Shown: piece after piece, positions 55,143 through 64,000 of the stretch
Numbering within the stretch: position 1 is the stretch's first letter
How the letters are laid out: every line of letters begins with the position of its first letter
Program-made: the position numbers and the translations under genes
DNA from: Anaerolinea sp.
Lineage (GTDB): Bacteria > Chloroflexota > Anaerolineae > Anaerolineales > Anaerolineaceae
NCBI GenBank assembly: GCA_020725865.1
Contig: DYEC01000024.1
Coordinates: forward strand, 62,001 to 126,000
Direction of reading: 5' to 3'
Length of the DNA: 64,000 nt
The notes under the pieces: generated by a model
The model's database searches: none
Told to the model about the DNA's origin: nothing
Seen by the model: the letters and a program-made list of their open reading frames with translations, nothing else

Positions 55143-55901
55143 ATGAATAAATCAAGGGCAAAACTATTGACGAGAATCTTGCTTGCCATCTTTACGTTGC
55201 TGGCATTGGGTGTGATTGGTTTTGTCCTTTGGGCAAATACTCCATTGGCGGCACAGCCGGAGGCGCTGGATGCCCTTCGCAGTGATTCGCAGGTAATTGT
55301 TGAGGTTAATTCAGAGTGGATCACGTTCAGCCCGGTAACAGGCACTGCCAGAACCGGATTGGTTTTTTATCCGGGCGGCCGCGTGGATTACCGTGCCTAT
55401 GCATTGCCGTTGCGACGGATTGCGGCGAGCGGTTACCGTGTGATACTGGTGCGCATGCCGCTCAATCTAGCTTTCTTTGCACCTGAGAAGGCATCTGAAG
55501 TCATATCGGAATTTTCAGAAGTGAGCCGCTGGGTGATAGGCGGTCATTCACTTGGCGGGGCTATGGCGGCGGCATATGCCTATCGTCATCCTGAACAGAT
55601 ACAGGGATTGGTGCTATGGGCTGCTTACCCGGCGCAAGCCAATAGCCTGTCTTCCAGACCGTTAAAGGTTGTCTCAATTTATGCGACCCGTGATGGGCTG
55701 GCAACTTTAGAAAAAATCCAGGCTTCGCGCGGGTTGTTGCCCCCCGATACGCGCTGGGTGGCAATTGAAGGCGGCAATCATTCACAATTTGGTAGCTATG
55801 GACTCCAGCCCGGCGACGGTGAGGCTACAATTTCGATGCAGCAACAGCTGGCACAGGTAGTGGAGGCAACAGTTGACTTGCTTGAAGAGATAGGGAAATA
55901 G
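55143..55901 (+). CDS. Alpha/beta hydrolase (membrane-anchored)
   Basis: A 252-residue alpha/beta-hydrolase with an N-terminal signal anchor (about 8-32). Catalytic residues can be placed: nucleophile Ser in IGGHSLGGAM, Asp in YATRDGLA and His in EGGNHSQFG; LVFYPGGRVDYRAYA supplies the oxyanion region. Likely faces the outside. Start is uncertain: ATG 55143 or 55134, no Shine-Dalgarno site; upstream frame extends to a TTG at 55107. Followed one base after its stop by a second alpha/beta hydrolase gene. Substrate unknown. Confidence 0.85.
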   Translation: MNKSRAKLLTRILLAIFTLLALGVIGFVLWANTPLAAQPEALDALRSDSQVIVEVNSEWITFSPVTGTARTGLVFYPGGRVDYRAYALPLRRIAASGYRVILVRMPLNLAFFAPEKASEVISEFSEVSRWVIGGHSLGGAMAAAYAYRHPEQIQGLVLWAAYPAQANSLSSRPLKVVSIYATRDGLATLEKIQASRGLLPPDTRWVAIEGGNHSQFGSYGLQPGDGEATISMQQQLAQVVEATVDLLEEIGK

Positions 55902-55902
55902 A

Positions 55903-56874
55903 ATGCGGGTGATCAGGTATTTCGTGCTTGGGTTGCTCATTCTGGTCTTATTAATTTTTCTTGTGCCGTTATTTGTTCCTTTGCCTGCACAGGAAGGGCT
56001 ATTGTCTCCTTACGAATTGGCGGATGCAGACAGCCGTTTCGTTGAAGTGAATGGAATTGAAATTCACTACAAAATCAGTGGTACAGGCGAACCAGCGTTG
56101 GTGTTTGTGCATGGTTTTGCTGATAGTACATTTTCATGGCGTAAGGTGACCCAACCGCTTACGAAGGAGCGTGTGGTACTGGCGTATGACCGCCCGGCTT
56201 TTGGCTTGACCGAGCGCCCTATGCCCGGAGAGTGGATTGGAGAAAACCCATACAGTCTGGCAGCACAGCCCGATTTGTTAATGGGACTGCTGGACACTCT
56301 GGGAATCAAGCGGGCAATCCTTGTCGGTCACTCCGCTGGTGGCGCAGTAGCGGTGCAGACCGCGCTGGATTATCCTCAACGGGTGGAAGCGCTGGTGCTG
56401 GTTGCGCCGGCGATCATTCGAACTCAGCGCTGGCTGGGGTTATTTCAACCGTTACTTTATACACCGCAGATGGATCGGCTGGGTCCGTGGTTGGCGCGCT
56501 CGATTCAATGGCAGGAAAAGCAAATGGTTGAAATTGCATGGCACGATCCTTCTACGGTTACTAATGAGGATATGGAAGGCTATCGTAAGCCATTGCTGGT
56601 GCGAAACTGGGAGCGCGCTCTATGGGAATTCAGCCGAGCCGAACAGGACACCGGGCTGGCTGAGCGTATGGATGAATTGAAGATGCCGGTCATGATCATT
56701 GCGGGCGATGATGACCGCGTGATACCAACTGAACAAAGCATTAATCTAGCAAAGCAGATACCCGGCGCGCAACTAGCGGTCCTGCCGATCTGCGGACACG
56801 TACCTCAGGATGAATGCCCTGAGGCATTTTTGAACGCAATGCAGCCTTTTTTAAAACAGTTAGAAGTTAGATAG
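55903..56874 (+). CDS. Alpha/beta fold hydrolase
   Basis: A 323-residue alpha/beta hydrolase with an N-terminal transmembrane anchor (about 5-27). Seen: FVHGFADSTFSWRK (HG oxyanion region), YDRPAFGLTERP, nucleophile Ser in LVGHSAGGAVAV, Asp in IAGDDDRVIP and His in PICGHVPQDECPEAF. The pattern fits haloalkane dehalogenase, epoxide hydrolase and esterase-type folds; no cap-domain marker decides between them. Starts one base after the preceding hydrolase stop; the Sec-peroxiredoxin gene begins ten bases after its end, so they are co-transcribed. Confidence 0.9.
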   Translation: MRVIRYFVLGLLILVLLIFLVPLFVPLPAQEGLLSPYELADADSRFVEVNGIEIHYKISGTGEPALVFVHGFADSTFSWRKVTQPLTKERVVLAYDRPAFGLTERPMPGEWIGENPYSLAAQPDLLMGLLDTLGIKRAILVGHSAGGAVAVQTALDYPQRVEALVLVAPAIIRTQRWLGLFQPLLYTPQMDRLGPWLARSIQWQEKQMVEIAWHDPSTVTNEDMEGYRKPLLVRNWERALWEFSRAEQDTGLAERMDELKMPVMIIAGDDDRVIPTEQSINLAKQIPGAQLAVLPICGHVPQDECPEAFLNAMQPFLKQLEVR

Positions 56875-56884
56875 GGAGTATTCT

Positions 56885-57355
56885 ATGAGCGAGGAGTTTG
56901 CGCCGGATTTTGAATTAACTGATACATACGGCCAGATTGTACGGCTTTCAGATTTTCGCGGCAAGAAAAACGTTGTATTGATTTTCAATCGTGGCTTTGC
57001 CTGACCATTCTGCCGTCGGCATATGGCGCAGTTGCGTCAGGACTATGCAAAATTCCAACATCTGGATGCTGAGGTTGTGGCTGTAGGACCAGATGGACCG
57101 AATGCGTTTCGGCGGTTTTGGGAAAGTGAACAGATGCCTTTTATAGGGTTAGCGGATGTCGGCTCTAAAGTGGCTGAACTGTACAATCAAGAGGTCAACA
57201 TTTTCAAACTGGGACGCATGCCGGCTTTACTGGTTGTGGATAAGCAGGGAGTAATTCGTTACCATCATTACGGGCGTTCTATGGCGGATATCCCGGCGAA
57301 CAGTGAGGTTCTGGAAGTGTTGAAAACGTTAGTGGAGGAAGAAGAGCATGGGTAA
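56885..57355 (+). CDS. Peroxiredoxin-like selenoprotein (in-frame TGA as Sec40)
   Basis: A 156-residue AhpC/TSA-type redoxin when TGA at 57002-57004 is read as selenocysteine. Seen: APDFELTDTYGQIVRLSDF start typical of bacterioferritin-comigratory-like peroxiredoxins, then NRGFA-Sec40-PFC43RRHMAQL, where relatives have a peroxidatic Cys (NRGF-x-CPFC). The protein continues without other defects (VVDKQGVIRYHHYGRSM) to a TAA. The TGA falls exactly at the catalytic position and a Cys lies three residues on, giving a Sec-x-x-Cys redox motif. GGGAG seven bases before the ATG. Its end overlaps the SDR gene start by eight bases. A nonsense mutation is the alternative but would have hit one codon in 156. 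Confidence 0.82.
57001..57040 (+). promoter_or_regulatory. Candidate bacterial SECIS hairpin
   Basis: Bases 57001-57005 (CTGAC, containing the TGA) pair with 57036-57040 (GTCAG), and 57010-57013 (CTGC) with 57028-57031 (GCAG), leaving a 14-base apical loop. Bacterial SECIS elements are hairpins of about 40 bases that begin at the UGA, so size and place fit. The inner loop is fairly open and no thermodynamic folding was run, so this is tentative. Confidence 0.4.
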
Positions 57356-57992
57356 AACAGCATTGATTTGGGGCGCGGGCGGCGGTATCGGAGGCGCGCT
57401 GGCGCATCACTTGAAAGCGGAGGGCTGGCAGGTAATTGCTGTTGCGCGCTCAATAAGTAAAATCGAAGAATTTGTCCCGCTTGCCTTTGAGGCGGATTTC
57501 GGCAATCCGACAATGGTTCAAACAGCCGTGACAGCCGTCGCACAACAGGTGGAGACGGTGGATTGGTGGATTTACGCTGCCGGAGATATTGCCGCCGAAC
57601 AGGTCAAAGAGATGACGCCGGAGGTCTGGAAGCGCATTCTAGACGCCAACCTGACCGGTGTTTATCATACTGTGCATTTCAGTCTGCCATTACTTTCACC
57701 GCAGGCGCCGCTATACCTGCTGGGGGCTGTAAATGAACGGATGCGCTTGCCGGGTTTGTCAGCTTATGTGGCGGCAAAAGCAGGGCTGGAGGCGTTGGCA
57801 GAAGTTTTGCGTAAGGAACTGCGCCGCACAGTGGTGGTCGTTCGTCCGGCGGCAGTGAACACACCGTTGTGGAACAAAGTGCCGTTCAAGATGCCTTCTA
57901 ACGCCATGACGCCAGAGGCGCTTGCCAGCCGCATGCTTCAGGCATATACGCAGGGAATGAAAGATGGCATGATGGATGTGTTATATTCTTGA
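57348..57992 (+). CDS. Short-chain dehydrogenase/reductase
   Basis: A 214-residue Rossmann oxidoreductase. Seen: nucleotide-binding IWGAGGGIGGALAHHL (GxxxGxG) at the N-terminus, ARSISKI where NADP phosphate would bind, IYAAGDIA in place of NNAG, and the catalytic Tyr-Lys in SAYVAAKAGLEAL. Shorter than usual (about 250) but with all key motifs. Overlaps the Sec-peroxiredoxin gene by eight bases (ATGGGTAA), so it is coupled to it. Substrate unknown. Confidence 0.9.
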   Translation: MGKTALIWGAGGGIGGALAHHLKAEGWQVIAVARSISKIEEFVPLAFEADFGNPTMVQTAVTAVAQQVETVDWWIYAAGDIAAEQVKEMTPEVWKRILDANLTGVYHTVHFSLPLLSPQAPLYLLGAVNERMRLPGLSAYVAAKAGLEALAEVLRKELRRTVVVVRPAAVNTPLWNKVPFKMPSNAMTPEALASRMLQAYTQGMKDGMMDVLYS

Positions 57993-57998
57993 GCTGGC

Positions 57999-58472
57999 AT
58001 GTTTTTTGCAGCAAGATTTCTCGGTGAGCCGATGATGACGTTGTGGCAGTTTCTGCGTTTGTTGTCTGTGCGCCTGTTGCGCTGGAGCTTGCTCAGTGTT
58101 TTGGTCGGGGTATTATTTGTGATTGGTAAGGATATCTTCTGGCGCGGCTTTGGCTTGCAGGCGACTGTCTGGGGGATAGTGGACGGAGTAATTGCTACCT
58201 TTGGTTGGCGCAGTGCCGGGCGCAAAGAAGCCGAGCTGATGACTTGGGAACAGGTGGGTGCCGAGGCGCGTAAGCTGAGGCGAATCCTGTGGATCAATGC
58301 TGGGTTAGATATTCTTTATATTGCTGGCGGGATGGCGCTGATCTTAAAGCCCGGTGCAGATAGCCTTTTCTGGTCAGGCACCGGCTGGGGGATTGTGGTA
58401 CAAGGTGCATTTTTACTGTTTTTTGATACTTTTCATGCCCATCAGATAAACGGCGAGCACGTAGAGATATAA
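57999..58472 (+). CDS. Membrane protein of unknown function (DUF6992-like)
   Basis: A 157-residue membrane protein with four predicted helices (about 20-42, 55-70, 105-120, 125-145), a charged cytoplasmic stretch GRKEAELMTWEQVGAEARKL between the second and third, and the motif FFDTFHAHQI at the end. It resembles DUF6992-type proteins only loosely. ATG 57999 has a weak site; ATG 58032 with GGTGAG upstream is also possible. Last gene of the hydrolase-peroxiredoxin-SDR operon, just before the enolase terminator. Confidence 0.65.
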   Translation: MFFAARFLGEPMMTLWQFLRLLSVRLLRWSLLSVLVGVLFVIGKDIFWRGFGLQATVWGIVDGVIATFGWRSAGRKEAELMTWEQVGAEARKLRRILWINAGLDILYIAGGMALILKPGADSLFWSGTGWGIVVQGAFLLFFDTFHAHQINGEHVEI

Positions 58473-58487
58473 GTCTATGTGAATACA

Positions 58488-58526
58488 TAAAAAAACGCCT
58501 GGCGATTATGCACAATCGTCAGGCGT
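58488..58526 (-). terminator. Terminator of the enolase gene (minus strand)
   Basis: A 13-base-pair stem ACGCCTGGCGATT/AATCGTCAGGCGT (one G-T wobble), six-base loop, with a run of seven A on its left that is a T-run on the minus strand. It closes enolase and probably also the convergent membrane-protein transcript. Confidence 0.9.
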
Positions 58527-58546
58527 ATAGCTTAATTGTGGGTGAA

Positions 58547-59929
<1,383 letters not shown>

Positions 59930-59956
59930 CTAGTTCTCGATATTTTCGGAGATTGT

Positions 59957-61606
59957 TTAAACCTCTGTGTGCGCTGATGGTTGGTTTTGATAGTACGGCA
60001 CTCCTGCGCGCTCACAAGCGGCGCGCAGAAAAGCCACAAACAATGGGTGGGGGCGATTGGGACGGGAAAGAAACTCGGGATGGAATTGTGTGCCAAGCAT
60101 GAAGGGGTGGTCTGTCAGCTCAGCGATTTCCACCAGCCGCCCATCCGGCGAGATACCCGAAAAGCGCATTCCGTGTTCTTGCAGAGGCTTGCGATATTCA
60201 TTGTTGAATTCAAAGCGGTGGCGATGTCGTTCCTGCACCATCTTTTCGCCATAAGCCGCAGCGGCGATTGTACCCGGTTGGAGCTGGCAGGGATATAGAC
60301 CCAGCCGCATTGTGCCGCCCATGTCACTGATAACGCGCTGGTCGGGCATCAGATCAATCACTGGCGCTGGGGTGTTGATGTCGAACTCGGTCGAGTTGGC
60401 TTCTTCCTGATTGAGGGCGTAGCGGGCAAATTCGATGACCATCAGTTGCATTCCCAGGCATAAACCTAGATAAGGCACTTTTTCGGTGCGTGCATAGCGG
60501 GCAGCCTGAATTTTTCCCTCAATGCCGCGGCTGCCAAATCCGCCCGGCACAACAATCCCATGTGCCTGACGGATGAGATCCCAGCCTTTGCCTTTTTCCA
60601 GCTCGGCGGAATGCACCCATAGCATTTTCAATTCAACGCCCAACTGCAATGCTGCATGTTTGAGCGCTTCATGAACGCTGATGTAGGCGTCATGCAGTTC
60701 AACATATTTGCCGACCAGTGCAATCTGTACAACCGGCTTTTCTCGGCGTACTTCGGCAACCAGTTGTTCCCATTCCTGCCAGTCCGGTTGTCGGCGGTCT
60801 TCCAGTTTGAGCCGATGGGTGATGTAATCACCCACTTTGGCTTTCTCCAGCAATAGCGGAATCTCATATAAAACTGGCGTAGTGACCATTGGAATGACCG
60901 CCCGGCGTTCGACATCACAGAATAATGCAATCTTTTCGCAAATACTCTCATCTACTGGATAGTCTGAACGAGCGACGATCATATCCGGCGTGATGCCGAT
61001 GGAACGCAACTCGCGTACCGAGTGTTGAGTTGGTTTGGTTTTCAATTCACCAGTGGCGCCAATGTAGGGCAACCAGGTAACATGGATATAGAGCGTATTC
61101 TCACGCCCCAAATCGCTGCGCAACTGGCGTAGGGCTTCGAGAAACGGCTGACTTTCAATGTCGCCCACTGTGCCACCCACTTCAACAAGGACAATCTCAG
61201 CTTCAGTAGTTCTACTCACTGCCGCGATGCGGCGTTTAATTTCACTGGTGATATGCGGGATGACTTGTATCGTCCCACCAAGGAAATCGCCGCGCCGTTC
61301 TTTGCTAATTACTTCTGCATATACCTGCCCGGTGGTAACATTACAGGCTCGGTTCAAACGGATGTCAATAAAGCGCTCATAGTGTCCCAAATCCAGATCA
61401 GTCTCTGCGCCGTCATCTAGGACAAAGACCTCGCCATGCTGGTAGGGACTCATCGTGCCCGGGTCAACGTTGATATACGGATCAAGTTTTTGCACGGCGA
61501 CCTGAAAACCGCGCTCTTTGAGCAGCCTGCCAATGGCAGCGGCGGTGACACCTTTGCCGACAGAGCTGACAACGCCTCCGGTAAAGAAAATATATTTTGC
61601 AGACAT
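59957..61606 (-). CDS. pyrG: CTP synthase
   Basis: Makes CTP from UTP, ATP and glutamine, 549 aa. Seen: N-terminal synthetase domain with [33 protein letters not shown] and [16 protein letters not shown]-terminal class I glutamine amidotransferase (about 300-540) with nucleophile Cys in YLGLCLGMQ and His-Glu in [11 protein letters not shown]. The frame stays open 70 codons further upstream to 61816, but homologues begin at MSAKYIF-like residues, so ATG 61606 is used. Same direction as enolase. Confidence 0.98.
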   Translation of the reverse strand: MSAKYIFFTGGVVSSVGKGVTAAAIGRLLKERGFQVAVQKLDPYINVDPGTMSPYQHGEVFVLDDGAETDLDLGHYERFIDIRLNRACNVTTGQVYAEVISKERRGDFLGGTIQVIPHITSEIKRRIAAVSRTTEAEIVLVEVGGTVGDIESQPFLEALRQLRSDLGRENTLYIHVTWLPYIGATGELKTKPTQHSVRELRSIGITPDMIVARSDYPVDESICEKIALFCDVERRAVIPMVTTPVLYEIPLLLEKAKVGDYITHRLKLEDRRQPDWQEWEQLVAEVRREKPVVQIALVGKYVELHDAYISVHEALKHAALQLGVELKMLWVHSAELEKGKGWDLIRQAHGIVVPGGFGSRGIEGKIQAARYARTEKVPYLGLCLGMQLMVIEFARYALNQEEANSTEFDINTPAPVIDLMPDQRVISDMGGTMRLGLYPCQLQPGTIAAAAYGEKMVQERHRHRFEFNNEYRKPLQEHGMRFSGISPDGRLVEIAELTDHPFMLGTQFHPEFLSRPNRPHPLFVAFLRAACERAGVPYYQNQPSAHTEV

Positions 61607-61789
61607 GCTGTTCTTATCCCGATAGTAAGGATACCAGGGAAGTTCCGCTTTTTGCCCCTCAGGTAGCCATGCAGGGGCTGGACATTGTGCATAGTTTACC
61701 ATAAAACTCGTAGCTGTTTTACACAGAGATTGGGGCTGTAGCAGGTTGGGGCAGGTTTTAGAAGGTCGCCAGATAGATGCTGGAGAGAG

Positions 61790-61795
61790 TATAAT
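61790..61795 (+). promoter_or_regulatory. -10 box for the membrane protein/methyltransferase pair
   Basis: A perfect TATAAT lies 45 bases before ATG 61841 in the divergent gap to pyrG; no -35 match is evident. Confidence 0.4.
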
Positions 61796-61840
61796 CAGTC
61801 GGCAGTCCTTTATCAAGGTACAAAAAGTGGAGAAGTTTTT

Positions 61841-62320
61841 ATGGGATTATTCAATCGTTATCGGTGGCGGGCAGTGCTGCGTGGGGTATTCTTGGGGCTG
61901 GTGATTGTGGTCATTATGGCTTTGATCTCGCCATTGTTTTTTGAGGTTGAGAAGGTCCTGGATTCCTGGATGGAGCATAAACTGTATGGCGGGCTCTGGC
62001 TGGTCAACCGTCCGTTATCTTATGCATTTTTCTTTTTGCAGACTATGTTGTTGTACGGTGTGCCTTCGGGATTGGGGGGTGGTATCTTGGGCTGGCTTGC
62101 TGTAAATGGCGGACAGAGGCAGGTTGTACTCTGGAGTTTATTGATGGGGATAGTTGTCCCGTTATCTGGTGCGGTGATTCTGGCATTGGTAGCATTTATT
62201 CTTTCGGGTCAGCCTCACTTGGATAAGTCCATGCTGATTATGCACCTTGCGGTGATGGTGCCGTTGTTCGGTTTTGCCGGGCAAATCCTGCTGAGAGCTT
62301 TTACGGACAAAGACAGATGA
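61841..62320 (+). CDS. Four-helix membrane protein of unknown function
   Basis: A 159-residue protein with a basic N-terminus ([11 protein letters not shown]) and four hydrophobic helices (about 15-35, 60-95, 98-122, 132-150). A glycine-rich turn [14 protein letters not shown] lies between helix two and three. GGAG lies before the ATG. Overlaps the downstream methyltransferase gene by four bases (ATGA), suggesting a functional tie. No family recognised. Confidence 0.65.
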   Translation: MGLFNRYRWRAVLRGVFLGLVIVVIMALISPLFFEVEKVLDSWMEHKLYGGLWLVNRPLSYAFFFLQTMLLYGVPSGLGGGILGWLAVNGGQRQVVLWSLLMGIVVPLSGAVILALVAFILSGQPHLDKSMLIMHLAVMVPLFGFAGQILLRAFTDKDR

Positions 62321-62886
62321 TGTTTCGACAGTGGTTATTCTTCAATCTGGCGTATTTCTTTGGACATCCTCGTTGGGATACTGGGATCTCGCCGCCGGAG
62401 CTGATACAGTTTATTGCTTCTCATCCGCCGGGGCGGGCGCTTGATTTGGGATGTGGAACGGGGCTGAATGTACTGACGCTGGCAAAAGCCGGATGGCAGG
62501 TACTTGGTGTGGATTATGCCTGGCGTGCTGTTGAACTGGCAAAACGACGCTTGAAACGGTCAGGGGTACAAAATGCCGAGGTGCGTGTTGGGGATGTGAC
62601 AGCGTTGTTTGGTATTCATGAGTCTTATGACCTGGTTCTGGACATAGGCTGTTCTCATGCCCTCTTGCCAGCCGGTCGAGATGTTTTGCGCAAGAACTTG
62701 CAGCACTGGCTGAAACCGGGTGGAACGTATCTGCTTTATGCCCATCTTGTGCAACAAGGGGGAATCGGTATCACAGAACAGGATATCGCGGCATTGTCAA
62801 CAGTTCTCAAGCTGGTGCAGCGCCGGGATGGCAGCGAAGGTGATGGACGCCCATCAGTATGGTTGTGGTTTAAGAAACCAGAATAG
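62317..62886 (+). CDS. Class I SAM-dependent methyltransferase
   Basis: A 189-residue methyltransferase. Seen: motif I ALDLGCGTGLNVLTLA (about 48-63), acidic end of strand two GVDYA, motif VGDVTAL and motif post-I DIGCSHALL, then LKPGGTYLLYAH. The WDTGISPPELIQFI stretch before motif I is typical of small bacterial thiopurine- or tellurite-type methyltransferases, but the substrate is unknown. ATG overlaps the membrane-protein stop. It converges with the GNAT gene, three bases apart. Confidence 0.9.
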   Translation: MMFRQWLFFNLAYFFGHPRWDTGISPPELIQFIASHPPGRALDLGCGTGLNVLTLAKAGWQVLGVDYAWRAVELAKRRLKRSGVQNAEVRVGDVTALFGIHESYDLVLDIGCSHALLPAGRDVLRKNLQHWLKPGGTYLLYAHLVQQGGIGITEQDIAALSTVLKLVQRRDGSEGDGRPSVWLWFKKPE

Positions 62887-62889
62887 CAC

Positions 62890-63441
62890 TCAAAGCTTTT
62901 TTTCCATGCGCCAGGCAGGCTCATGCACGTCAATAACCACCCCTTTATCATTAATATAAGACCAGTTGCCTGGCTCATGTGCCACGATATGATAGCCATG
63001 GCGTTTGTACATTTTTTGTGCCAGCCGGTTTTCTTTGCCAACATTTAGGGTTACATAACGAAAACCGCGCTGACGCAGGTCATTTTCAACAATTTGCAGG
63101 ATGCGCGAACCCAATCCCAAACCGCGATAAGCCGGGCGAACGCGAAATGAATACAGGTAAGCGCGTGTCTTGCCATCTGCCAGCTCAGGCCGATCACAGA
63201 TCAGTTGAATAAAAACCTGTCCGACCAGACCCACACCGGGCAATTCGGCAACCCAAAGCACGGAGAGCCCTTTCTGAAACCGTTGCCAGGCTTGTCCAAA
63301 AACGTTGCGAAAGTGGCGGTACTCGCCGTCCCATTCCAACGCTGGCAAATCTTCTTCCCGCATCAAGCGAATAATCACCTTAGATAACCAGGCGGGTTCA
63401 GATGGAGGAGGAAGGAGGGTTGGCTTCAGATGGCTAACCAT
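62890..63441 (-). CDS. GNAT family N-acetyltransferase
   Basis: A 183-residue acetyltransferase. Seen: IIRLMREEDLPAL at the start of the fold, YLYSFRVRPAYRGLGLGS (motif A, acetyl-CoA pyrophosphate loop RGLGLGS), and VGKENRLAQKMYKRHGYH (motif B). Starts with ATG 63441 after AGAGGAT. It lies 16 bases after the stop of the tRNA nucleotidyltransferase-like gene and shares its direction, so is probably co-transcribed. Substrate not evident. Confidence 0.9.
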   Translation of the reverse strand: MVSHLKPTLLPPPSEPAWLSKVIIRLMREEDLPALEWDGEYRHFRNVFGQAWQRFQKGLSVLWVAELPGVGLVGQVFIQLICDRPELADGKTRAYLYSFRVRPAYRGLGLGSRILQIVENDLRQRGFRYVTLNVGKENRLAQKMYKRHGYHIVAHEPGNWSYINDKGVVIDVHEPAWRMEKKL

Positions 63442-63457
63442 TGGATGATCCTCTGCC

Positions 63458-64000
63458 TCAGGTAATCTCAGACCGGTTTACCGATTGTTCAAGAGACAGT
63501 AGATGCTCAAGCAGGACGTTTTCTTCTTCTTCGGTGGTAATCTCACCGTTCAACCACGCGGCGCGTAGCGAATTAAGGATGCGGGAATAGCTCTTGCCGG
63601 GGGGTAACCCTTTGGCACGCAACATCAACCCAGTGGTCTTCGGGCGCACCATCTGCCATTGGGTCACATAGCGCAGCAACAATGACTTTTGTGTCTCATC
63701 TTGCGTCAGACAATACAACACGTATAAAGCGGAATGCGGGACGACCTCAAGCCGGTTCACGATACGACTGGGGGGAAGAGTGACCAGATTGGGCAATTCG
63801 CGTCGCAGTCGTGCGATGCCAATCAGCGACCTGAGCAATACATTGGGGAACTTGAGACGTTCGGCGATATTATGTAGTGTTTCTTCCGTTAGGTTGTTCA
63901 GCCAGACCAGATATGCCAGATACATACGTGTTGTTGGCAGGTCAGTATCAAACTCCAGTTTCCAGGTCGGATCAATTGGCTCAAACAAAACCCTGCGCAG
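63458..64000 (-). CDS. CCA tRNA nucleotidyltransferase-like protein, C-terminal part
   Basis: Partial gene: the frame is open through the right window edge (LRRVLFEPIDPTWK at 64000-63960), so the TTG at 63988 is not the true start. The readable 181 residues match the all-helical tRNA-binding tail of CCA-adding or poly(A) polymerase-like enzymes, especially LRAKGLPPGKSYSRIL and the final WLNGEITTEEEENVLL. The catalytic head (GGxxR, DxD) lies beyond the window, so activity cannot be judged. Confidence 0.7.
   Translation of the reverse strand: MRRVLFEPIDPTWKLEFDTDLPTTRMYLAYLVWLNNLTEETLHNIAERLKFPNVLLRSLIGIARLRRELPNLVTLPPSRIVNRLEVVPHSALYVLYCLTQDETQKSLLLRYVTQWQMVRPKTTGLMLRAKGLPPGKSYSRILNSLRAAWLNGEITTEEEENVLLEHLLSLEQSVNRSEIT

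Noticed and set aside
57023-57355. A separate 110-aa peroxiredoxin-like gene starting at 57023
   Set aside because: It would lack the first beta strands and the catalytic residue, and has no ribosome binding site; the true start is ATG 56885 with readthrough of the TGA.
61607-61816. N-terminal extension of CTP synthase
   Set aside because: The frame is open but homologues begin at the MSAKYIF region and the extension is low in protein-like pattern.

Overview
The window looks like a chromosomal segment of an Anaerolineae-type member of the Chloroflexota (Chloroflexi). This is inferred from very large GAF/PAS sensor proteins with no catalytic output, DUF5671 repeat and YtxH membrane proteins, mid-range base composition and AGGAGG-type ribosome binding sites. 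No rRNA, tRNA, CRISPR array, insertion sequence or phage gene was seen. The ends cut through ordinary chromosome; the last gene runs off the right edge.

Layout. 0.1-3.5 kb: rho, a LysM/M23 cell-wall peptidase and a convergent metallophosphoesterase. 3.8-22.4 kb: one long co-directional signalling block. It holds three giant sensor proteins (1774, 1115 and 1219 aa) built from PAS, Cache, HAMP and GAF modules with no kinase or cyclase, then a ParA-like ATPase, a GAF-type histidine kinase, a threonine-synthase-like enzyme fused to a response-regulator receiver, a stand-alone receiver and a second threonine synthase. One of the giant sensors also carries a PstS-like phosphate-binding-protein domain between its Cache-like region and HAMP. 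This block is the best candidate for an undescribed system: a sensory scaffold whose phosphorelay may end on an amino-acid biosynthetic enzyme.

22.4-36 kb: small accessory genes (CPBP protease, GNAT, flavodoxin, isochorismatase, YtxH), a P1B-type metal ATPase with an atypical CSC motif, a decayed ECF-type ABC ATPase behind an orphan leader and terminator, membrane proteins including a DUF5671 repeat protein, a DUF2804 protein and an old-yellow-enzyme/dienoyl-CoA-reductase-like flavoprotein. 36-42 kb: an ABC-2 exporter and a ribose-type sugar ABC importer. 42-53 kb: a SET-domain methyltransferase, clpB, a thioredoxin-DUF2892 fusion, a PIG-L deacetylase, a MoeB/rhodanese protein, moaA, upp and the ruvB-queA-UDG operon.

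53-58.5 kb: an M20 (YgeY-like) hydrolase interrupted by an in-frame TGA, a frameshifted DUF4352 remnant, then an operon of two alpha/beta hydrolases, a peroxiredoxin whose peroxidatic cysteine codon is TGA (a probable selenoprotein), an SDR oxidoreductase and a membrane protein. 58.5-64 kb: enolase and CTP synthase, a membrane protein with a methyltransferase, a GNAT acetyltransferase and the 3' part of a CCA-adding-enzyme-like gene.

Starts were moved from the longest reading frame where a Shine-Dalgarno site, family length or neighbour overlap argued for it; each case is stated. All assignments come from reading motifs by eye; no database search was run.
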